From NCBI GenBank assembly GCA_965224205.1, contig CBDCYN010000009.1:186001-250000 (forward strand): a stretch of DNA of 64,000 bases, given 5' to 3'. Position 1 is the stretch's first letter. Each line of letters opens with the position of its first letter. The translations under genes were made by a program, and so were the position numbers. The DNA comes from CBDCYN01 sp965224205 (GTDB taxonomy: Bacteria; Planctomycetota; Phycisphaerae; Phycisphaerales; Phycisphaeraceae). The notes below the pieces were generated by a model. That model saw only the letters and a list, made by a program, of their open reading frames with translations. It was not told the DNA's origin and made no database searches. Positions 1-8,749 of this stretch are shown here, piece after piece.

Positions 1-103
1 GGAAAAGAACGCCCGGCCCGGCAAGACACGTGACAAAGCCAAAGGGTGACGTCAACGTCCTTCTGGCATGGCTGTGGTCGCTGCCTTTGGAATAAAGCAA
101 GCC

Positions 104-1309
104 TTACGCCACGGTCTTCGCCGTCCGGTTTAGCTCCCGGCTTAGTTGGCGGATGGCTTGGCGGATGCGTTGCTCATTCTCGACCAGGGCCATGCGCACG
201 TACCCTTCGCCCAGGTCTCCGAACGCGGCGCCCGGGGTCATCGCGACCTCGGCCTGGTCGACCATCGCCATGGTGAAGTCGACCGTGCTGTTGTTGTAGG
301 CCGCCAGGTGCTGAGGGTTGACCTTGGCCCAGACAAACATCGAGGCTTTCGGGGTTTCAACCTCCCACCCCAGCCGCTGCAAGCCGCGCACCAGCACGTC
401 ACGACGCTGCTGATAAATCTGGGCTTGGTTTTCGATGTGCTTGCCCCCCTCGCGCATCGCGATGATCGCGGCGATCTGGACCGCTTGGAAGATCCCGTAG
501 TCGTAATAACCCTTGATCGTGGCCAAGGCCCCGACCATCTGCGGGTGCCCGGCACAGAACCCGATCCGCCACCCGGCCATGTTGTACGGCTTGCTCATGG
601 TGGTAAACTCGACCCCGAATTCTTTCGCCCCGTCGGCCTGGAGGAAGCTGGGGGCTTGGTACCCGTCGAAGCAGGTCTCCCCGTACGCGAAGTCGTGGAT
701 CACCATCACCTGGTGCTTGTCCGCGAGGCGGACGACCCGGTCAAAGAAGCGCGGCTCGACCGTCATCGCGGTCGGGTTGTGGGGATAGTTAAGGATGATG
801 ACCTTCGGCTTGGGCGTAAGGTGCTCGAGCTTGTCTTCGATCCGGGTCAAGAACGCCTCGTCATTGCCCAGGGGCACCGAGATGGCGCTGGCCCCGGCCA
901 AGATGACCGCGTAGGTATGGATCTGGAACGCCGGGTTGCCCACGACCGCGGTATCGCCGGGCCCCAACATCGCCAGACATAAATGGCTAAACCCCTCTTT
1001 GGAGCCGATGGTGGCGATCGCCTCGGTATTGGGATCAAGCTCCACGTCCCACTTCTTGCGGTACTTGATCGCCAGGTCGCGGCGCAGGTTGTAAACCCCC
1101 GCTGAGACCGAATACCGGCTGTTGCGCGGGTCGAGCACCGCTTCGCGGAGTTTGTCCACGACCGGTTCGGGTGGGGCGTCGGACGGGTTGCCCATGTTCA
1201 TATCGATGACATCCGCGCCGGCTTTACGCCGCTCATAGATGAGGTGCTTGAGCTTGCCGAGGATATAGGGCGGCAGTCGCTCGATCCGGCTAGACACTTC
1301 GATTTGCAT
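104..1309 (-). CDS. alaC: AlaC-like PLP-dependent aminotransferase (class I/II)
   Basis: Cytosolic fold-type I aminotransferase, probably interconverting alanine or a related amino acid with its 2-oxo acid. Seen: the SKPYNMAGWRIGF segment holds the PLP-binding lysine at about residue 240, preceded by the NYPHNPT motif, and the C-terminal RMALVENEQRIRQAI resembles E. coli AlaC. About 401 residues, normal for the family. I start at the ATG at 1309 (MQIEVSSRIERLPPY) because the 31-residue upstream extension runs into a dispersed repeat and does not look like protein. The nearest alternatives are LL-diaminopimelate or aspartate aminotransferase. The class is secure; the substrate is inferred. Confidence 0.88.
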   Translation of the reverse strand: MQIEVSSRIERLPPYILGKLKHLIYERRKAGADVIDMNMGNPSDAPPEPVVDKLREAVLDPRNSRYSVSAGVYNLRRDLAIKYRKKWDVELDPNTEAIATIGSKEGFSHLCLAMLGPGDTAVVGNPAFQIHTYAVILAGASAISVPLGNDEAFLTRIEDKLEHLTPKPKVIILNYPHNPTAMTVEPRFFDRVVRLADKHQVMVIHDFAYGETCFDGYQAPSFLQADGAKEFGVEFTTMSKPYNMAGWRIGFCAGHPQMVGALATIKGYYDYGIFQAVQIAAIIAMREGGKHIENQAQIYQQRRDVLVRGLQRLGWEVETPKASMFVWAKVNPQHLAAYNNSTVDFTMAMVDQAEVAMTPGAAFGDLGEGYVRMALVENEQRIRQAIRQLSRELNRTAKTVA

Positions 1310-1358
1310 GATTTCTACAGGGGTCCCATAAGAAAAGTTAGCATCGTCGGTGTCGACA

Positions 1359-1459
1359 CATCTCGCATCAAAATACCGCGTCATACCGCGTCGATGACGC
1401 ATACGACCTTAAAAAATTTTCCGCTTACCCGACGCGGTGTTTTGATACGAGACGCATAT
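1359..1459. repeat. 95-bp dispersed repeat, copy 1 (inverted-arm form)
   Basis: Two arms face each other: CGCATCAAAATACCGCGTC on the left and GACGCGGTGTTTTGATACG on the right, with an A/T core (AAAAAATTTTCC) between them. Both arms match the 3' landmark of the repeat family, so this copy looks like a hairpin made of two 3' halves. It lies just upstream of the aminotransferase start. Confidence 0.75.
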
Positions 1460-1506
1460 ATCTCCATAAACAAAGTCAACCACAAACGCCCCCTACCGCA
1501 GCGCGA

Positions 1507-2571
1507 TCACGGTGCGGGCCATGCCCTCTGTGGGCCGATAACCTGTTTTTCCCAGCTCTTCTTTAACGTCGGGTGAAGGATAATCACGTCAGCCTCACTG
1601 AGCATAGTATTAGCCAGCCGCCGCATCAGCATCGCTTCGACCCGTCGCCTCACTCGTTGGGTGAGGTCTTCTCTAACATCGTCTAGCTCGACCTGTTTAG
1701 CGCTGATTTTCCGCTCTAGCTTCAGGATCAGGAAACGGTCTTCAAGGGCGATCGGTTCACTAACGGCGCCGGGTTCGATCTTGGTTAGGGTATCGCGCAC
1801 CGCCTGAGGATAGGTAGCATCGACCAGGCTGATGGGCTCCAACAGGCCGCCCCGATCGGCGCTGGGATCGAGGCTGAACCGAGCCGCCAGGTCAGTGAAA
1901 GGCTGCCCGGACCGAGCCAGCTGGATCACCCGGGCGGCTTGGGCGGCGGTATCGCAGACGATCACCCGCGCCACATACCGCGGTCCGTAGACAAGCTCAT
2001 ACTCCTGCGCCACCGCCGCCGGTGCCAGCTCGACCTGGTCTTGGATAAGCCGGCGTAACCCGGCGTTGGTCCTTAACCGTTCCTCGAAGCGTTGCTGCCC
2101 TAACCCGCGGGTGCGTCTCAATTCGTTGAGCAGCCGCTGGGCCTGGTCAGGGTCAGGGTCCAGATTCGCTAACAAGTCCGATCGCTCGGCTTGAAGGTCG
2201 GATTCCGTGATGGCCTCACCCGCGTCGGTAAGGCGCTGACGAACCAGCTGGCCCAGGAGGTGTTCGGCCAACACCGCGCCGCCTTGGGCCTCGAGCAACG
2301 GCGTTTGGAGGTCTTCCCAGGTGATGGGCTGACCGTCGAGATAACCCAGCGGGCCCTGATTGGCTTTCGAGGGGGGGGGCGAGCTATACTTCGGTAGCGA
2401 ACGGTTAGAACCGTTCCCAACAATCGTATCGGAGGAAGGGGTTGAACCGCCTAAATCAACATCAATGGCATGATTTTGACCATCAGACGGCGCAGCAGAT
2501 AATTGGCAACTTCCGAGAAAGATCCATATGCTGATACCGATAAAGTGATTTAAGCAGATTCTTGGTAACAT
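1507..2571 (-). CDS. parvulin-type peptidyl-prolyl isomerase, probable lipoprotein
   Basis: Probable cell-envelope folding factor of the SurA/PpiC/PrsA kind. Seen: a hydrophobic N-terminus ending in FLGSC, which fits a lipobox with the lipidated cysteine near residue 22; a low-complexity Ser/Pro stretch; a SurA-like helical part (about residues 75-195); and a parvulin domain (about 195-300) with ARFSLDPSADRGGLLEPIS, the family's typical core. Length 354 residues. The family assignment is good. Envelope location is inferred from the signal sequence, and the ATG at 2571 is chosen because it gives a complete signal peptide. Confidence 0.8.
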   Translation of the reverse strand: MLPRICLNHFIGISIWIFLGSCQLSAAPSDGQNHAIDVDLGGSTPSSDTIVGNGSNRSLPKYSSPPPSKANQGPLGYLDGQPITWEDLQTPLLEAQGGAVLAEHLLGQLVRQRLTDAGEAITESDLQAERSDLLANLDPDPDQAQRLLNELRRTRGLGQQRFEERLRTNAGLRRLIQDQVELAPAAVAQEYELVYGPRYVARVIVCDTAAQAARVIQLARSGQPFTDLAARFSLDPSADRGGLLEPISLVDATYPQAVRDTLTKIEPGAVSEPIALEDRFLILKLERKISAKQVELDDVREDLTQRVRRRVEAMLMRRLANTMLSEADVIILHPTLKKSWEKQVIGPQRAWPAP

Positions 2572-2690
2572 CGTGTTGAACTAGGTCCCGATTCAGTTCT
2601 CGTTTACCTATCATAGCAACCCCCGCTAAAAGGCGGGGCGATTGAGGGCAGCTTCGAGCATGGTTGTATTTTATGATTGAAATACACATG

Positions 2691-2782
2691 GCACATCGAA
2701 AATGCCGCGTTAGGGGCGTATGGGGCACCGGTAGATGCCTTGAACCGTACACGGGGACCATGCCGCATTTTCATCCGGGATC
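2691..2782 (-). repeat. 95-bp dispersed repeat, copy 2
   Basis: Minus-orientation copy with diverged but recognisable landmarks: AAAATGCCGCGT, then CCGTACACGGGGACCATGCC, then GCATTTTCATCCGGG. It lies between two divergently transcribed genes. Confidence 0.65.
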
Positions 2783-2986
2783 GATAGAAGATGCGGGCAA
2801 CACCGTTTCTAGAGACGACAGTGCCGCGTGATTGAATGACGCTCACAGTAATTCACGACAGCTATGGCATATTCAAAGCGGTGATTGGATCTACGGGGCC
2901 ATCACTTGCCGTCACTGGGGGATCTCCGATATCCGGGACAACGGCTGCGCGGTCATTCCACCGTCGGTCCTTGGCATGAGAAGAAG

Positions 2987-4387
2987 ATGAGCAACAGTCC
3001 TAAATTGATCCTCTGCCCGTACTGTGGGCACACTCAAACCGCACCGGAACGCTGCGAGCAGTGCGGGGGTTTGTTTGAGCCCCTTAGCCGTAAGGCTACA
3101 CAGATCAAGATGGGCCCCTGGTACATCCGCGATAAAAGCAACCCGTTCCGCCCCGGGTGCAGCTACGAGGTCCTCAAGAAGCAGATCAAGCTAGGCAAAA
3201 TCAAGCCAACCTCGATTATCCGTGGCCCTTCGACCTATCAGTTCTGGTCGATCGCTCGCAACGTCCCCGGGGTCGCTCATCTATTGGGTTATTGCCACCG
3301 CTGCGGGTCTCATACCAAACCCGACCGCATCGCCTGCCCCGATTGTTCTGAGCCCTTCATGCCCGTCGAGGAGCGCAATGAGTTAGGGCTGATGTACCGC
3401 TCAGACGCCGCGATCGAGCTGGCTAAGCGCAACCTTGATCAAGACCTAGCCAGCCGCACCGGGGTGGGCATGAAGGCCCTGACTCCCGACGCCCCCCCAG
3501 AAACAGGCCCCCCCCCCCCCACCCCGGCAGACCCGTCTGATGAATCGATCGGGATCTCTTTCGATATTAATCATGACGCACGCGACGACGCGGATATGGA
3601 TCTATCTCAGCCCGGTCATACCGCATTCGGGCTCAAGCTTGAGGAAGAACAGCCGGCCGATCCTGCACCGACCATCCGGGTGACGCGCTCCCACCCCCCT
3701 GCTCCAGCCCCGCCGCAGCGGCCCAAACCCAGCGCCTCGATCGACCTCGACTCATCGTCCGTGGATCTAGGGACCTCTTATTCCCGCGCCTCGCAAGAAG
3801 GCGCCCTCCAGGCGTTACGGGAACGCAGCAACCGGCTGAGCACCATGGTCTTGCTGCTACTCATCATTAACCTTTTAACGTTAGCAATCTGGTTCCCCCG
3901 CATGCTGGGCGACAGCTGGGAATCACTTGATCTCTGGGCCTTGGTCGAACGGTCTAATAGAAAGACAACCCGATCGGTAGCTACCCACCGTGCAGAAATC
4001 CAGCCCACCGATCTGGCGCGACCCGTTGAGCAGCCCGGGACCGATCCCGACTCGCCGATCGCTACACCTCACTCAATCAAACTTCAACCGTCGAACTTAA
4101 TAGACGACCTAACGCCCCAGGCTACCCCGGATCACGGCCAGAATCAGGGCCAGGTTCAAGCACAGCCCCGCGACCCGACCGGTATCCACTTGGCAGGCGA
4201 ACTAGCCGAGGCCGATCGTCTCATGAAAGACGGCAAACCCAAGGAAGCCCTGGCCGTGCTCGAACGGATCGCCAAGACCGTCCCCCCCGAGCAGCGTCCC
4301 ATCGGGCTAGACCGCGCGATCCAGCGGCTAGAGGAGCAGATCGCTCACGTGGAGGCGGCCTCGTTCTTTGGGATCCCCGTCAAATAG
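2987..4387 (+). CDS. zinc-ribbon and GYF-like domain membrane protein
   Basis: Function unknown. Seen: a first zinc ribbon (CPYCG...CEQCGG, residues about 9-27), then a GYF-like domain beginning GPWYIRDKSNPFRPG with a conserved FWSIARNVPGVAHLLG end, and a second zinc ribbon (CHRCG...CPDC). After a Pro/Asp-rich linker comes one transmembrane segment (LSTMVLLLLIINLLTLAIWF, about residue 285-305) and a C-terminal part with a short TPR-like helix pair. The start is the ATG at 2987, directly before the first ribbon; the longer frame upstream lacks conserved features. Probably a membrane-anchored scaffold (inference). Confidence 0.75.
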   Translation: MSNSPKLILCPYCGHTQTAPERCEQCGGLFEPLSRKATQIKMGPWYIRDKSNPFRPGCSYEVLKKQIKLGKIKPTSIIRGPSTYQFWSIARNVPGVAHLLGYCHRCGSHTKPDRIACPDCSEPFMPVEERNELGLMYRSDAAIELAKRNLDQDLASRTGVGMKALTPDAPPETGPPPPTPADPSDESIGISFDINHDARDDADMDLSQPGHTAFGLKLEEEQPADPAPTIRVTRSHPPAPAPPQRPKPSASIDLDSSSVDLGTSYSRASQEGALQALRERSNRLSTMVLLLLIINLLTLAIWFPRMLGDSWESLDLWALVERSNRKTTRSVATHRAEIQPTDLARPVEQPGTDPDSPIATPHSIKLQPSNLIDDLTPQATPDHGQNQGQVQAQPRDPTGIHLAGELAEADRLMKDGKPKEALAVLERIAKTVPPEQRPIGLDRAIQRLEEQIAHVEAASFFGIPVK

Positions 4388-4582
4388 ACCCGCAACGCGG
4401 ATCGTCAGACGCGTCGAGTATCAAACTGCCGTGCCTAGAACAATCGGTCCTCTGAAATCTCTTACCGCACACAACATCCACGCCGCCAGAACATCCCCGA
4501 TAGGTCTCCCGTGAATGGAACGCTATGATAAGTCGATAGGTCTATAGGTCTCCTAAACCCACCATGGCGAAAGGTATGAACG

Positions 4583-5383
4583 ATGACCAATATGCCGACC
4601 TTGGCTTTGAGGATCGACTTCGAGTGGCTGGTCTATGGTGCGGTCGGGGTCGCCGTGGTGATCAGCTGGATCTCGAACACCATGAAGCAGATGCGCCAAT
4701 CAGGCCATGGCCGGTCATTAGAAAAAGTATTAGAACAGCGGGTGCGGCAGCTCACACGCCAAGGTAAATCCATAGCCCGACCCGGGGCCTCGGGATCAGG
4801 CAACCCGCAACTGGATCAACTCGCCGCTAAACGGCGCCGTCAGCTCCAAGAGCTGGCCCGCCGGCAACAGGGACCAACCACGGGCAAGCAACCCAAACCC
4901 ATCTCCTCTTCGTCGTCTAGGACTACGCCAACCTCGGCTGCAACGACTCAGAGGCAGCGGCTTCAGCAGGCCCGTGCCAGGGCCCAGTCTCAGTCGGTAT
5001 CTAGTCAGCGGCAGCGCCCCATGGCGACGAGGTCATCAAAGGTTACCCGCCAAGCATCCAAGCCACAGCGGGTCTCACGTCCGGCTCAACAAACTCGAGG
5101 CAGGGCTACCCACCAGCCACGCACCATGCAGCCTCAAAGCCGCCAAGCCCCAAAGCGGCAAGCCCCCGCACCACGGGAACACGAAACCCCGCCCCCGCAG
5201 CCTCAAGCTCAACGACTCATAAAAAGTACGACGCCTGCGACCCGCGAGCAGGCCACCGTCCTCCAACCCCTCGGCTCGCAGCTGAGAACGAAGGGGTTGC
5301 AACGCACTTCGTTACGCGAGGCCGTGATCCTTAAAGAAATCCTCGACCGCCCGCTGGCGCTCCGCGATCCCGCGATCGGCTGA
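4583..5383 (+). CDS. hypothetical membrane-anchored Gln/Arg-rich protein
   Basis: Not recognised. Seen: one N-terminal transmembrane segment (WLVYGAVGVAVVISWIS, about residues 15-31), then a basic, Gln/Arg/Pro-rich and probably disordered region of about 180 residues, ending in a more ordered motif (LREAVILKEILDRPLALRD) that looks like a short binding helix. An AAAGG stretch lies upstream of the ATG. It sits in the same direction as the zinc-ribbon protein, 195 bp downstream, and converges on psd. The conserved C-terminal helix suggests a real protein rather than a chance frame. Confidence 0.65.
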   Translation: MTNMPTLALRIDFEWLVYGAVGVAVVISWISNTMKQMRQSGHGRSLEKVLEQRVRQLTRQGKSIARPGASGSGNPQLDQLAAKRRRQLQELARRQQGPTTGKQPKPISSSSSRTTPTSAATTQRQRLQQARARAQSQSVSSQRQRPMATRSSKVTRQASKPQRVSRPAQQTRGRATHQPRTMQPQSRQAPKRQAPAPREHETPPPQPQAQRLIKSTTPATREQATVLQPLGSQLRTKGLQRTSLREAVILKEILDRPLALRDPAIG

Positions 5384-5391
5384 CAAACAGA

Positions 5392-6156
5392 TCACGCGTC
5401 TGAGAGCTGGGTCCGTCCACAGTGGCTAGATTCGTGAGACGCGGGGGGCCGTTCGGTTTCTTGATCGAGAGGCGGGTTGTCCACGGTCGGGCGTTGCGCG
5501 GGGGCCGCGGCGACGGTCGCTAAAATCGTTTCGCCGGCTTTAACCTTCTGCCCCTGGCGGGTGACAACGTCGGGCTGGCAGTAGCCCGGCAGGTACAGCT
5601 CGGTCGTTGACCCGAATTTGATCATCCCGTACCGTTGGCCCCGCTGAAGCACCTGCCCCTTCTCGACCGGGCAGACGATCGTCCTCGCCAGCAGCCCCGC
5701 CACCTGCCGTACCGTCGCTACCGGATACCGCCGTACCGGGTGCACGAGCAGCATCAGCACCGATTCGTTGACCTCAGCTGATTCCGGGTTCAGGGCGTTG
5801 AGGTGTTTCCCGGGGCTGTGACGGGTCCACTCGACCACCCCGTGACACGGGGCGCGGTTGACGTGGACGTTAAGCACGCTTAGAAAAATTCGGATACAGG
5901 TCGCCGGCCCGTCAAACGGTTCGTGGTACTCGACCTCATGGACGGAGCTGACCCGCCCGTCCGCGGGGCTGACGATCACCCCCCGTTGGGTGGGGACACG
6001 CCGGGCGGGGTCGCGGAAAAAGCTCAGCAGGCTCACCGTGATCACCGCGATCGGGATCGCCGCCCACGCCCAGCCGACGGTCACACACGTGACGGTCAGC
6101 ATCGCCGCGATGGCCAGGATCGTGATCCATTCGCGCTTGCCGTAACCACTGAGCAT
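5392..6156 (-). CDS. psd: phosphatidylserine decarboxylase proenzyme
   Basis: Makes phosphatidylethanolamine from phosphatidylserine at the inner membrane. Seen: two hydrophobic N-terminal segments (residues about 10-50), the VSPADGRV motif, the VHVNRAPCHG block with its histidine, and the autocleavage site MIKFGSTTE. Ser183 of the GST triplet should become the pyruvoyl prosthetic group (known for the family). 254 residues, slightly longer than the short-form enzymes because of a polar C-terminal tail. It faces the upstream plus-strand gene tail to tail with only 8 bp between them. Confidence 0.9.
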   Translation of the reverse strand: MLSGYGKREWITILAIAAMLTVTCVTVGWAWAAIPIAVITVSLLSFFRDPARRVPTQRGVIVSPADGRVSSVHEVEYHEPFDGPATCIRIFLSVLNVHVNRAPCHGVVEWTRHSPGKHLNALNPESAEVNESVLMLLVHPVRRYPVATVRQVAGLLARTIVCPVEKGQVLQRGQRYGMIKFGSTTELYLPGYCQPDVVTRQGQKVKAGETILATVAAAPAQRPTVDNPPLDQETERPPASHESSHCGRTQLSDA

Positions 6157-6367
6157 AGGTACGAAGGTCGACCCGGGTTAATGGATGCCAATCCTGGATG
6201 ATGAAACGATCGCGTGGATCTTTAACGCCCCACGACCATTTCCGGGCGCCACCGTAGCACCAAAATAGTTTTGGGATACGCGACGCGTTTACACCCTCTA
6301 ACGCACTCAAACACGTATCCCCGACCGCTCCACCCCGACCAACCCAGCTAAAACCCGCCCGGTGCCG

Positions 6368-7291
6368 TCAAGCCGGCTTCTGTGATTTACCAATAAGAAA
6401 GCCCGCTAATCCCAGCAACCCGCAGCCGGCGAACATCACCACAATATACAAGACCTGATTCGCGGCCAACGAGGCCGTCATCTCACTGGGTACGCCCCGA
6501 ACAGCAAAGATGCCCACGACTAGCCCGATGATCAGGACCGCCATGGCCCCGATGAGCAGCCCGCCGGTGAACCCGCTGCCTGGTGCGTCGTAAGCCTCGG
6601 TGGGTACAGAGATCGGCATGGTCGCGGCGACCGGCGGCGCAGCGGAGGTCTGCAGGTGCTCCAAACCGGTCGCGCTGCTGGCCTCGTCCGCGAGGATCGC
6701 CCCGTCGAATACGCCCGAAGCGCTGGGGCCGGCCTCCATCTTTAAGTCCGAGCTCTCGCCGCCACCGGGGTAGATCTCGTCCAGCAGCTCGGCGCCGAGG
6801 CTCGTGTCGTCGCTTTCTCGCGTCAGGTCTAACAACCCGGATCCAGAACCGACGTTTTCCAGAGCCAGTTCATCCTCGTCCATAAAGGTTTCGCTGATCT
6901 GGGTCTTGGCCCCCGAGTCGGCCAGGTCCACCTCGTCAGCATCAAACACACTGACCGCCATGGACGAATCAGACGAAGTGGGCCGGTCGGTCGAGTCCGA
7001 CGGGGGTTGGGCGATATCAATCACATCCGTATCGGTATCGCCCGAGTCTGCTAGCGGGATCGGCCCGTCGTCGAAGTCTTCGTCCCCGGCGGTGTCCGCC
7101 ATCTCCGCTAGCCCGGTCAACCCCGTGGGCTGCTGGTCAGCCAGGGCGTCGATCTGGTCCCGCTTGAACATCAGCTTGTCTCGGTCGCGGAACTGCTGGA
7201 TCTTGCCTTCGTCGGCCATCTCGACGATCTGGTCTTCACTGACTCCTAATTTCTCAGCCGCTTCTTGAAGGCTATAAAACATCTTGGCCAT
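6368..7291 (-). CDS. HTH (excisionase/MerR-like) domain membrane protein
   Basis: Planctomycete-type protein of unknown role. Seen: an N-terminal winged-helix-like domain (MFYSLQEAAEKLGVSEDQIV, residues about 3-50), a long acidic Ser/Asp-rich linker of about 170 residues, and two transmembrane helices at the C-terminus (FTGGLLIGAMAVLIIGLVVG and YIVVMFAGCGLLGLAGFLIG). The ATG at 7291 is preferred over the frame's first ATG because a GGGAGG ribosome site lies about 8 bases upstream. A DNA-binding-like domain tethered to the membrane is unusual; the domain may bind protein instead of DNA. Confidence 0.72.
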   Translation of the reverse strand: MAKMFYSLQEAAEKLGVSEDQIVEMADEGKIQQFRDRDKLMFKRDQIDALADQQPTGLTGLAEMADTAGDEDFDDGPIPLADSGDTDTDVIDIAQPPSDSTDRPTSSDSSMAVSVFDADEVDLADSGAKTQISETFMDEDELALENVGSGSGLLDLTRESDDTSLGAELLDEIYPGGGESSDLKMEAGPSASGVFDGAILADEASSATGLEHLQTSAAPPVAATMPISVPTEAYDAPGSGFTGGLLIGAMAVLIIGLVVGIFAVRGVPSEMTASLAANQVLYIVVMFAGCGLLGLAGFLIGKSQKPA

Positions 7292-7477
7292 GTGCCGACC
7301 TCCCAATGCTTGCGTCACAACCGACGCTTACCGATCTGAGACATCCAGCCGCCGTTAACCTGATCCGTCCGTGTACCATTTCTTCTAATAAGATCGGGCG
7401 ACGATCCTACCAATCTAACTTTACGATCGCCACCGAGCAATAACAACTGCTGGGCCCTGAATGATGTCCCGCGGAGA

Positions 7478-8296
7478 TTATCTGTTCGCACTCGCCGCCA
7501 CCGCCCCGTGGACATGTTCGACCGCGTTTTCAAACATCTTCAAACCGGCCGGGGTCTCGCTGATCGCTAGGCCAGCTTGACGCGTCCATCGCGGGTGATG
7601 GGTCGCATGCGTATAGCGCTCGGGGTGGGGCATCAGGCCTAGGATGACCCCCGTCGGATCACAGATCCCCGCGATATCGTCTATCGATCCGTTTGGGTTG
7701 GCGCCCGCGTCGCCCCGGCCGCCGCGCCCGGGATCGTAGCGCAAGGCGATCTGTCGGCGTTGACGAAGCCTGGCAAGCACCGCGCCATCGACGGCTACAA
7801 ACCGACCTTCGCCGTGAGCAATGGGCAGTTCGAATCCCTGGTCGCCACCTAATCCCCGCGTCCAGAGGCAGACCGTATCTTCCGGGACCTTAAGAGGCAC
7901 CCATCGATCGATGAACCTCCCCCGGTGATTATAGGCCAGCGTCACCGTTTGCCTGGTCGAATCTTGAGGGTCTGGCAGCAGCCCACACTGAATCAACACC
8001 TGGAACCCATTGCAGATCCCGATGATCGGCACACCACGCTTGGCCGCGGCTCGAAGAGGCCCCAGCAGTCGGTGGCGTAGACGGGCTGCGAAGATCCGCC
8101 CCGCGGCAATATCGTCACCGTAACTAAACCCCCCCGGGAACCCGATGAGCTGAACCTGCTCGAGGATCCGCGGCTGCTCGATCAGTTGGTTGAGGTGCAC
8201 GGTGCGGGTACGAGCCCCAGCGACCTCGAACGCATGAGCCATTTCGCGGTCACAGTTTGTGCCAGCGGTCCGTAATACCAGGGCGGTGTGGGCCAT
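7478..8296 (-). CDS. purQ: phosphoribosylformylglycinamidine synthase subunit PurQ
   Basis: Glutaminase subunit of FGAM synthase, fourth step of purine synthesis. Seen: the start MAHTALVLRTAGTNCDRE, the GFPGGFSYGDD motif, the glutaminase nucleophile Cys95 in GICNGFQVL, and the His/Glu of the triad in MPHPERYTH. 272 residues, longer than Bacillus PurQ (about 227) and in line with the larger stand-alone forms. I use the ATG at 8296; the 19 extra upstream codons have no family match. No purS or purL is next to it; the neighbour is a tRNA gene. Confidence 0.93.
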   Translation of the reverse strand: MAHTALVLRTAGTNCDREMAHAFEVAGARTRTVHLNQLIEQPRILEQVQLIGFPGGFSYGDDIAAGRIFAARLRHRLLGPLRAAAKRGVPIIGICNGFQVLIQCGLLPDPQDSTRQTVTLAYNHRGRFIDRWVPLKVPEDTVCLWTRGLGGDQGFELPIAHGEGRFVAVDGAVLARLRQRRQIALRYDPGRGGRGDAGANPNGSIDDIAGICDPTGVILGLMPHPERYTHATHHPRWTRQAGLAISETPAGLKMFENAVEHVHGAVAASANR

Positions 8297-8363
8297 GAGG
8301 GCGTTATCATAGCGGTACTTTGATGACCACGCGGTGGTGATCCAACCCCTCATGTCATCAGAA

Positions 8364-8449
8364 TGCCCGGGACAGGATTCGAACCTGCAAGCGGTTTAAC
8401 CCGCACCAGCACCTCAAGCTGGCGTGTCTGCCAATTCCACCACCCGGGC
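8364..8449 (-). tRNA. tRNA-Leu (GAG)
   Basis: Reading the minus strand: acceptor stem GCCCGGG paired with CCCGGGC plus discriminator A; D arm with GGCAGAC; anticodon stem CCAGC/GCTGG around loop TTGAGGT (anticodon GAG); a long class II variable arm (GCGGGTTAAACCGC); and T arm GCAGGTTCGAATCCTGT. No CCA is encoded. 86 nt, right for tRNA-Leu. Confidence 0.96.
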
Positions 8450-8749
8450 CTTATCCGACAAGGGTTTACGTTTTATCACTCCACCCAATTGTATCAAATC
8501 GCTCCACCCAGTCCACCCAACTCCCAGGGGCATTAATTAATCCTCCATAAGGCCTGACTAGAGTGCGACATGAGCAGGTAGGTGATCTCCGTGACCCACT
8601 TGCGATTCAGGCCGTAGGCTTGAAAGTCTTGATCCGGCACGTTCGCAGCCGCCCCCGCTTATGTAACCAACGTCGTTTCACCTTATTCGGTGGCTTCGAT
8701 ATGATATGAATTGAGTACAATGTCCCTCGAACTTTGACAGATTTTATCC
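8450..8749. other. intergenic region upstream of gyrA
   Basis: 300 bp between the tRNA and gyrA. It must hold the gyrA promoter, but I see no convincing -35/-10 pair, no strong ribosome site before the ATG and no clear hairpin or dispersed repeat. Confidence 0.5.

Noticed and set aside
1310..1402. N-terminal extension of the AlaC-like frame
   Set aside because: Overlaps a dispersed repeat and lacks family similarity; the ATG at 1309 fits better.
6240..6310. Possible repeat fragment (GGGATACGCGACGCGTTTAC)
   Set aside because: Short match to one arm only, too weak to count as a copy.
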